Part shown: one piece after another, positions 59,129 to 64,000 of the stretch
Numbering within the stretch: position 1 is the stretch's first letter
How the letters are laid out: each line of letters opens with the position of its first letter
Assembly: GCA_036496805.1 (NCBI GenBank)
Contig: DASXKN010000025.1
Location: 28,614 to 92,613, forward strand
Reading direction: 5' to 3'
Source of the DNA: SZAS-103 sp036496805
GTDB lineage: Bacteria; Pseudomonadota; Gammaproteobacteria; Xanthomonadales; Xanthomonadaceae
Length of the DNA stretch: 64,000 bases
Made by a program: the position numbers and the translations under genes
Notes under the pieces: model-generated
What the model was told of the DNA's origin: nothing
The model's input: the letters and a program-made list of their open reading frames with translations, nothing else
Databases searched by the model: none

Positions 59129-60538
59129 TCAGCTGCGCCCGTACACATCCTCGAAGCGCACGATGTCGTCCTCGCCCAGGTAGTCGCCCGACTGCACCTC
59201 GATCAGCTCCAGCATCTCGCTGCCGACGTTCTGGAGGCGGTGCTTGGATCCGAGCGGGATGTAGGTGCTCTGGTTCGCGCCGAGGTCGAACACGTTCTCG
59301 TCGCAGGTCACACGGGCGTTGCCCTTGACGATGATCCAGTGCTCGGCGCGGTGGTGGTGCATCTGCAGCGACAGGCTCGCGCCCGGTTTGACCGCGATGC
59401 GCTTCACCTGGAAACCCGGGCCGTTCTCGATGCCGTCGTAGCTGCCCCAGGGCCGATAGACCTTGCGATGCAGCTTCGCGTGCGGCCGCGCTTCCTGCTT
59501 GAGCCGCTCGACGACGTGCTTGACGTCCTGCACGCGATCGCGGCGCGCGACCAGCAGCGCATCGTCGGTGTCGACCACGACCATGTCGTCGAGCCCGACG
59601 AGGGCGACGAGGCGGCGATCCGACCATGCCAGGGTGTTGCGGGTGTCGATCGCGATCACGTCGCCGCGGTTGGCATTGCCTTCCGCATCGCGGTCGGAGA
59701 CCTCACTCATCGCCGACCACGAGCCGACATCGTTCCAGCCCACCGAGATCGGCAGCACGAAGCCGCGGTCGGTCTTCTCCATCACCGCGTAGTCGATGGA
59801 ATCCGACGGGCAGGCCTCGAACGAAGCGCGATCGAGCCGCAGGAAATCGTTGTCCGCTTTCGCCTTGGCCAGCGCATCGCGGCAGCGCGCGACCATGTCC
59901 GGCGCGTGGCGCTGCAGTTCCTCGAGGTAACGCGAGGCGCGGAACAGGAACATGCCGCTGTTCCAGAAATAGTCGCCCGAGGCGAGATAGCCGGCGGCGG
60001 TCGCCAGGTCAGGCTTCTCGACGAAGCGCTCGATCGCGCGAACGCCGTCGCCGGCCCTGGCCTTGATGTAGCCGTAGCCGGTTTCCGGCGCGCTCGGGAC
60101 GATGCCGAACGTGACCAGGCCGCCATCCTGCGCGACCGGCAACGCCGCCAGCACGGCCGCGCGGAACGCCGCTTCATCGGCGATCACGTGGTCCGAAGGC
60201 AGCACCAGCAGCAGAGGATTGCTGCCGGCCTCCAAGGCACGCAGCGCGGCGACGGCGATGGCCGGTGCGGTGTTGCGGCCCACCGGCTCGAGGATCAGCG
60301 CCTGCGCCTTCGTCCCGAGCGCCTGCAACTGCTCGGCGACGAGGAAGCGGTGCTCCTCGTTGGCGATCACCAGCGGCGCCTCGACGCCCGGCAGGTCGCG
60401 TACGCGGAGCCAGGTCGCCTGCAACAGGGAATGCGAGCCCAGCAAGGGCAGGAACTGCTTCGGATAAGCCTCGCGTGACAAAGGCCACAGCCGCGTCCCT
60501 GAGCCGCCCGAAAGCAGCACGATGTTCAGATTCGACAT
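59129..60538 (-). CDS. manC: Mannose-1-phosphate guanylyltransferase / mannose-6-phosphate isomerase
   Basis: A 469-residue type II enzyme. Residues 1-290 form the nucleotidyltransferase (VLLSGGSGTRLWPLSREAYPKQF signature, FVEKPD, FWNSGMFLF). Residues 340-469 form the cupin isomerase domain (VYRPWGSYDGIENGPGFQVKRI, LQMHHHRAEHWIIVKG). It makes GDP-mannose from Man-6-P. The homologue in Xanthomonas is XanB, used for xanthan and LPS. ATG 60538; the upstream extension is low-complexity shadow. Confidence 0.95.
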   Translation of the reverse strand: MSNLNIVLLSGGSGTRLWPLSREAYPKQFLPLLGSHSLLQATWLRVRDLPGVEAPLVIANEEHRFLVAEQLQALGTKAQALILEPVGRNTAPAIAVAALRALEAGSNPLLLVLPSDHVIADEAAFRAAVLAALPVAQDGGLVTFGIVPSAPETGYGYIKARAGDGVRAIERFVEKPDLATAAGYLASGDYFWNSGMFLFRASRYLEELQRHAPDMVARCRDALAKAKADNDFLRLDRASFEACPSDSIDYAVMEKTDRGFVLPISVGWNDVGSWSAMSEVSDRDAEGNANRGDVIAIDTRNTLAWSDRRLVALVGLDDMVVVDTDDALLVARRDRVQDVKHVVERLKQEARPHAKLHRKVYRPWGSYDGIENGPGFQVKRIAVKPGASLSLQMHHHRAEHWIIVKGNARVTCDENVFDLGANQSTYIPLGSKHRLQNVGSEMLELIEVQSGDYLGEDDIVRFEDVYGRS

Positions 60539-60861
60539 AGGTACTCGAATGGGTGGCAGATCGTCGGAACCGGGCCATCCCGCCCTGTTACGACCTGTCG
60601 GGTCCGGCATCGGCCGTCCCCGACTCCAGTGAACCGGGCGCCTGCATGCCCGGTCCGCGCACGATCCATCCCTGGATCGTCCCGGCCGGGGCGCTTATCG
60701 ACGCCCCGACAAGGTCATTTATGATGCCAGACTGTGGCGAACATCACGAATGGCCCGTTCATGTGCAGATAACCGGCTAACGGCCGAAGGGCCGGAGCCC
60801 GGCCACGCCGCGCATGCAAGGCTTACGCGCCGGGGATGGCAAATCGATGACGGAAGTGACG
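60539..60861. other. Divergent region between manC and amgK with two hairpins
   Basis: A 323-nt gap. ACGATCCA-TCCC-TGGATCGT (60661-60680) is a perfect 8-bp dyad. CGGGGCG-CTTATCGA-CGCCCCG (60687-60708) is a perfect 7-bp dyad 7 nt further. TATGAT (60720-60725) just downstream is a plausible -10 for amgK, and the same 12-mer TATGATGCCAGA occurs at 18184. Promoters for both genes probably lie here. Confidence 0.45.
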
Positions 60862-61857
60862 ATGAACGACGATCTGCGCGCCAGCGCGCGCCTGGAATGG
60901 GCCCGCGGCGCCCTGACCGATCCGGCCGCCGAGCTGGTCCGCGCCTCGATGGACGCGGGTTTCCGCAGCTACTGGCGCAGCAGCGGCCAGCCCAGCCGGA
61001 TCGTCATGGATTCGCCACCGGACAAGGAGGACGTGCGCCCCTGGCTGCGCCTGCGCGAGCTGCTCGAGCGCGGCGGCGTGCGCGTGCCGCGCGTGCTGGC
61101 GCAGGACGTCGAGGCCGGCTTCCTGCTCCTGGAGGACCTGGGCACGCAGACCTACCTGCACGTCATCGACGCCGGCAATGCCGATGAGCTGTTCGACGGC
61201 GCGGTCACCGAACTGCTGAAGCTGCAGGCGATCGCCCCGCCCGCCGACCTGCCCGGGTACGACGAAGCCCTGCTGGCGCGCGAACTGCGGCTGTTCGACG
61301 AATGGTTCCTGCGCCGCGAACTCGGCCTCGAACTGGATTGCGCTGCGCTGGAGACCCTCGACCTCGTCTACCGCCGCCTGATCGATGCCGCGCTCGCGCA
61401 GCCGCGCGTGCTGGTGCATCGCGACTACATGCCGCGCAACCTCATGCCGGCCACCGACGGCCCGGCCGTGCTCGACTTCCAGGACGCCGTGACCGGCCCG
61501 ATCGCCTACGACGCGACCAGCCTGTTCAAGGATGCCTTCCTGAGCTGGCCCGAGGAGCGCGTGAGCCAGTGGCTGGCGCGCTACCACGAGCGCGCGCAGC
61601 AGGCCGGTCTGCCCGTGCCCGACCTCATCCGCTTCCGCCGCGATGCCGACTGGATCGGCATCCAGCGCCACCTCAAGGTGCTCGGCATCTTCGCCCGCCT
61701 CAAGCACCGCGACCACAAGCCCAAGTACATCGCCGACGCGCCGCGCTTCCTCGCCTACCTCGACGGCGTGCTGCCGCGCCATCCCGAACTGGCGCCGCTG
61801 GCCGACCTGCTCGATCGCCTCGTGCGTCCGGCCTTGCGGGCGGCGGCGACAGCATGA
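60862..61857 (+). CDS. amgK: N-acetylmuramate/N-acetylglucosamine 1-kinase
   Basis: A 331-residue aminoglycoside-phosphotransferase-like kinase. HRDYMPRNLMP (catalytic loop) and VLDFQDAVTGPIAYDATSLFKDAFLSW (DFQ metal site) are clear. Start ATG 60862 has GGAAG 6 nt upstream; ATGs at 60847 and 60814 are alternatives. AmgK phosphorylates MurNAc and GlcNAc at the anomeric position in the peptidoglycan-recycling route that bypasses de novo synthesis. MurU, its partner, is encoded downstream. Confidence 0.93.
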   Translation: MNDDLRASARLEWARGALTDPAAELVRASMDAGFRSYWRSSGQPSRIVMDSPPDKEDVRPWLRLRELLERGGVRVPRVLAQDVEAGFLLLEDLGTQTYLHVIDAGNADELFDGAVTELLKLQAIAPPADLPGYDEALLARELRLFDEWFLRRELGLELDCAALETLDLVYRRLIDAALAQPRVLVHRDYMPRNLMPATDGPAVLDFQDAVTGPIAYDATSLFKDAFLSWPEERVSQWLARYHERAQQAGLPVPDLIRFRRDADWIGIQRHLKVLGIFARLKHRDHKPKYIADAPRFLAYLDGVLPRHPELAPLADLLDRLVRPALRAAATA

Positions 61858-61928
61858 AGTCATTGATCTTCACCGGACAGACTCGCGGGATTCTTCCGCG
61901 CTCGCCGGCCGTGGAAACCAGCCCGTGA
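61854..61928 (+). other. Mini-ORF 1, degenerate copy of the murU start
   Basis: ATG 61854 overlaps the amgK stop (ATGA). 24 residues (MKSLIFTGQTRGILPRSPAV...) end at TGA 61926-61928, which overlaps the next mini-ORF start. The first codons match MurU's VKALIFAAGKG. Whether it is translated as a product or only as a ribosome relay is unknown. Confidence 0.75.
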
Positions 61929-62002
61929 AAGCCCTGATCTTCGCCCGAAGCCAAACTCGCGAGCTTCTTTCGCGCCCGCCGGCTTCGGAGGCCCTTCAGT
62001 GA
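61925..62002 (+). other. Mini-ORF 2, degenerate copy of the murU start
   Basis: GTG 61925, 25 residues (VKALIFARSQTRELLSRPPA...), stop TGA 62000-62002 overlapping the murU GTG by 4 nt. GTGAAAGCCCTGATCTTCGC is shared exactly with the start of murU. With mini-ORF 1 it forms an unbroken amgK>mini1>mini2>murU overlap chain. Confidence 0.75.
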
Positions 62003-62742
62003 AAGCCCTGATCTTCGCCGCCGGCAAGGGCGAGCGCATGCGCCCGCTCACCGAGCACACGCCCAAGCCGCTGCTGGAAGCCGGCGGCAAGCCGCTGATC
62101 GCCTGGCACCTGGAAAAACTCGCCGCGATCGGCGTGCGCGAAGTCGTGGTCAACACCGCATGGCTCGCCGACCGTTTCCCCGCAACGCTCGGCGACGGCT
62201 CGCGCTGGGGCCTGCGCCTGCGCTATTCGCATGAGGGGTCCGAACCGATCGAGACTGGCGGCGGCATGCTGCACGCCTTGCCACTACTGCGCGAAGGCGT
62301 CGATCCCGACACGCCTTTCCTCGCGATCAACGGCGACATCTGGACCGATTGCGATTTCGCCGCCCTGCCACGCGAACCGCAGCGCCTCGCCCACCTCGTG
62401 CTCGTCGACAATCCGCCGCAGCATCCGCGCGGCGATTTTGGCGTGGACGCTGCCGGACGCATCCATCCCTATCCCGACTCGCCGGCAAAGGGCCCGCTTC
62501 GCGCCTACACCTTCGCCGGCATCGGCGTGTACCGCCCGGAGATCATCGACGGCTGGCGCGAAGTCATCGGCGACACCGCCGGCGCCGCGAAAACCCCGCC
62601 GCATTTCGGACTCACCCCGCTGCTGCGCGCCGCGATGTCGCGCGGCGCCGTAACCGGCGAGCACTACCCCGGCGCCTGGACCGACGTCGGCACGCCGCAG
62701 CGGCTGGCGGAACTGGATGCGCGCTTGCGTCGGCTTCCGTAG
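61999..62742 (+). CDS. murU: N-acetylmuramate alpha-1-phosphate uridylyltransferase
   Basis: A 247-residue nucleotidyltransferase. The GTG start begins VKALIFAAGKGERMRPLTEHTPKPLLEAGGKP, the sugar-nucleotidyltransferase signature. FLAINGDIWTDCDF and GRIHPYPDSPAKGP fit the MurU fold, and THYPGAWTDVGTPQRL-like end (EHYPGAWTDVGTPQRLAEL) is typical. It makes UDP-MurNAc from MurNAc-1-P. Start at 61999 is fixed by the overlap with mini-ORF 2; a ribosome site is otherwise weak. Confidence 0.93.
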   Translation: MKALIFAAGKGERMRPLTEHTPKPLLEAGGKPLIAWHLEKLAAIGVREVVVNTAWLADRFPATLGDGSRWGLRLRYSHEGSEPIETGGGMLHALPLLREGVDPDTPFLAINGDIWTDCDFAALPREPQRLAHLVLVDNPPQHPRGDFGVDAAGRIHPYPDSPAKGPLRAYTFAGIGVYRPEIIDGWREVIGDTAGAAKTPPHFGLTPLLRAAMSRGAVTGEHYPGAWTDVGTPQRLAELDARLRRLP

Positions 62743-62807
62743 TCGCTGCCTTCGTCGGGCCATCGATCTGTCGCATCGGCATCGCTCCACTGGCTGCATG
62801 ATTAGGC

Positions 62808-62935
62808 TGCAGGATTACACCTCACAATCATCCCAATGCCCTGATTGAATCCAATTTCCCACGGCCCAGTCCCATCACAAGACAACGTTACATTGCAGGA
62901 TTACACTTCAACCTGAAACCGAATAGTAGTTAGAT
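62808..62935 (+). other. attI-like recombination region
   Basis: A 13-nt direct repeat TGCAGGATTACAC (62808-62820 and 62894-62906, followed by C/T-TCA in both) precedes CCTGAAACCGAATAGTA and the core GTTAGAT (62929-62935; G|TTRRRY). Direct repeats upstream of such a core recall the integrase-binding sites of attI. It is a candidate attI, or remnant, with no intI gene on its left (murU is there). Confidence 0.5.
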
Positions 62936-62939
62936 CCCT

Positions 62940-63278
62940 ATGAGAGTCTTTCTGCCATTGACCTTATTGTTCTTCCTTCTCGCTTCTGGCTGCGCCTCAG
63001 AACGTGGGCACGGACCTTCGGATAAATCAATCACCCAAGGCTTTTCCTGCTTCATGGAAAACTCCTACGACGCAAGTCCACGCATGTATCTTTGTGCATT
63101 TGAGCTAGACGCACCAAGCCGGTTCTTCAGCGAATCAAGCCGCAACGACGAAATTGCGCGGTTCGTCAAAATCGTCGGTGGGGCGTGCAATGTACAGCGC
63201 ACATGGGAGATGACTGATCCTGCAACAAAGATCGACCATGCCATGTCTTTTCTCGTGTATCGGCTTACCTGCAAGTAG
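62940..63278 (+). CDS. Cassette 1: putative lipoprotein
   Basis: A 112-residue protein starting 5 nt after the cassette boundary. A lipoprotein signal (MRVFLPLTLLFFLLASGC) has a lipobox ASGC. The rest has four Cys (SCFMENS, YLCAFEL, ACNVQRT, LTCK-end) and no recognised family. Lower GC than the chromosome, as usual for integron cassettes. It is bounded by GTTAGAT on the left and the attC on the right. Confidence 0.75.
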   Translation: MRVFLPLTLLFFLLASGCASERGHGPSDKSITQGFSCFMENSYDASPRMYLCAFELDAPSRFFSESSRNDEIARFVKIVGGACNVQRTWEMTDPATKIDHAMSFLVYRLTCK

Positions 63279-63311
63279 TGCGGTTCACGCGCAGGCGTCC
63301 TTGGCAACGGC

Positions 63312-63405
63312 ATCTAACTATGCGCTCAAGCGGACCGTGCGGGATGAAGTTTCCGGTGCAATCATGCGTTGCGGCCCGCACGGCCGCTTAGCTTAGGCGT
63401 TAGGC
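63312..63405 (+). other. attC recombination site of cassette 1
   Basis: A 94-nt imperfect palindrome. R'' ATCTAAC (63312-63318), then AAGCGG and CCGTGCGGG pair with CCCGCACGG (63375-63383) and CCGCTT (63384-63389), leaving A63334 as an extrahelical base. R' is GTTAGGC (63399-63405). ATCTAAC is the exact complement of GTTAGAT at the start of cassette 1, which identifies the cassette as 62930-63399. Confidence 0.88.
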
Positions 63406-63412
63406 CTGAACC

Positions 63413-63841
63413 ATGCGAGTACCATTTTTTCTCTTGTTCGCTGCGCTATCTATCTCGGCGGCGAACGCTGGCACCGACACTGTCGAGATTGCCGACTATC
63501 ATGATTGGGGAAACTCTCCAGCCTTTTACGTAGACGCGTCTCGTTCTATTGGGGCAAGAATGGCGGTGGCTGTGGTGAACGCCCGCAAGTCGAACTCAAC
63601 AGCTTGCTCTTCAAGCCCAAAACCATTCTGGCTCTGCACAAGCAGCCCGTTGCGCTTCTTTCGTGGAATTTCTGGTAACGGTCGGAAGCAACAGTCTGGC
63701 TACGTGTGTCGCGATGAAGATTGGCTCAAACGACACAAGTACTACCCGATCAAAGAGCTGACCGACGCCAGTTGCGTGTACGCTCTTTGGGATCCTGACG
63801 ACCAAGCATACGAACTGCGCTGGCCGGATGCACAGTCATAA
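63413..63841 (+). CDS. Cassette 2: small exported protein
   Basis: A 142-residue protein starting 13 nt after the boundary TTAGGC. A signal peptide (MRVPFFLLFAALSISAANA) precedes a Cys-containing domain with KSNSTACSSSPKPFWLCTSSP, YVCRDEDWLKRHKYYPIKELTDASCVYALW. Cys pairs suggest disulfides in the periplasm. No family recognised. Composition is lower in GC than the chromosome. Confidence 0.72.
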   Translation: MRVPFFLLFAALSISAANAGTDTVEIADYHDWGNSPAFYVDASRSIGARMAVAVVNARKSNSTACSSSPKPFWLCTSSPLRFFRGISGNGRKQQSGYVCRDEDWLKRHKYYPIKELTDASCVYALWDPDDQAYELRWPDAQS

Positions 63842-63859
63842 CTCGTCGTTTCAAGAGCG

Positions 63860-63875
63860 GCCTAACTATGCGTGT
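63860..63875 (+). other. Left end of a second, apparently incomplete attC
   Basis: GCCTAAC (63860-63866) is the exact complement of the cassette-2 start GTTAGGC and is followed by TATGCG as in the first attC. The stem then departs (TGTATGGAC...) and no convincing R' lies in the remaining 125 nt. It is either interrupted here or continues past the window. Confidence 0.55.
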
Positions 63876-64000
63876 ATGGACTCCTCCTGCAAGTAGCCGC
63901 GTTTAGCCTGTTGATCGTTGCGAAGCGAATCGATTGCAGTCGTGTATTCGGCCTTGAGGTGGATGGTTTGCATCCTGGCCATCATGGAATCCGCGGACCG
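63866..64000 (-). CDS. Possible partial ORF running off the window
   Basis: A 44-codon open frame on the minus strand with stop TAG at 63866-63868 in the attC R'' region and no stop up to the window end. The visible C-terminus (MQTIHLKAEYTTAIDSLRND...) has balanced composition. It may be the gene that interrupts the cassette array or a new cassette in opposite orientation. Too short to identify. Confidence 0.35.
   Translation of the reverse strand, partial: RSADSMMARMQTIHLKAEYTTAIDSLRNDQQAKRGYLQEESIHA

Noticed and set aside
63901..63908. GTTTAGCC as R' of the second attC.
   Set aside because: It breaks the G-TT-RRR-Y rule and does not match the R'' GCCTAAC.

Overview
The window is GC-rich (about two thirds G+C by eye), densely coded, and looks like the chromosome of a gammaproteobacterium of the order Xanthomonadales (Lysobacter/Luteimonas/Rhodanobacter-like). 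The strongest markers are a MurL epimerase next to a MurD2-type ligase (the L-Glu route to peptidoglycan known from Xanthomonas), a fused aspartokinase-diaminopimelate decarboxylase, a CysNC fusion, and the gene order sufR-like/sufB/sufC/sufD/sufS. I saw no rRNA, tRNA or CRISPR.

Layout. 1-6.8 kb: 3' part of a cyclic-glucan-synthase-like GH94 protein, coupled to a COG5368 glucoamylase-like protein. 7-13.4 kb: a YXWGXW-repeat secreted protein, ssb, ispB coupled to a TMTC-like membrane/TPR protein, and an MHS-type transporter. 13.5-15.6 kb: small exported proteins and a dienelactone-hydrolase-like protein. 15.6-23.4 kb: a minus-strand exopolysaccharide locus (flippase, GT4 glycosyltransferase, clan GH-A-like secreted protein, two sulfotransferases, O-antigen-ligase-like polymerase). 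23.7-29.2 kb: murD2-murL-lysCA, a minus-strand peptidoglycan-precursor operon. 29.3-33.1 kb: two tandem 620-residue TPR/2OG-oxygenase paralogues. 33.4-35.5 kb: a divergent EF-G-like GTPase. 35.6-42.7 kb: small exported or membrane proteins, a DUF5916 outer-membrane-like protein, a PEBP-like protein, a Tat-exported DJ-1/PfpI protein, a KirBac-like channel and a SET protein. 42.9-48.6 kb: the suf operon, interrupted by a LprI-like gene. 48.8-55.3 kb: M13 and M20 peptidases, a GNAT, HutD, a ComEA-like protein and a GlsB-like protein. 56-62.7 kb: cysD-cysNC, manC, and amgK-murU for cell-wall sugar recycling. 62.9-64 kb: a small cluster of integron gene cassettes with no integrase in view.

The non-coding part is the most unusual. 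(1) Two pairs of inverted arms of about 200 nt (51.6-52.1 kb and 55.4-55.9 kb), each in a gap between convergent genes, share at least five helices whose stems change by compensating substitutions while loops and linkers stay fixed. (2) amgK and murU are linked by two mini-ORFs of 24-25 codons. Both are degenerate copies of the murU start, and each overlaps its neighbour by 4 nt. (3) A five-unit array of about 56-nt period repeats the last codons of the GH-A-like gene between it and the next gene, and carries a dyad that is kept by compensating changes. (4) The cassette at 62930-63399 begins with TTAGAT, and its attC R'' is the matching ATCTAAC. The next cassette begins TTAGGC and is followed by GCCTAAC.

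Working together, MurD2/MurL/LysCA and AmgK/MurU serve peptidoglycan synthesis and recycling. ManC, CysD/CysNC and the two sulfotransferases could supply GDP-mannose and PAPS for a sulfated polysaccharide, though that link is inference.
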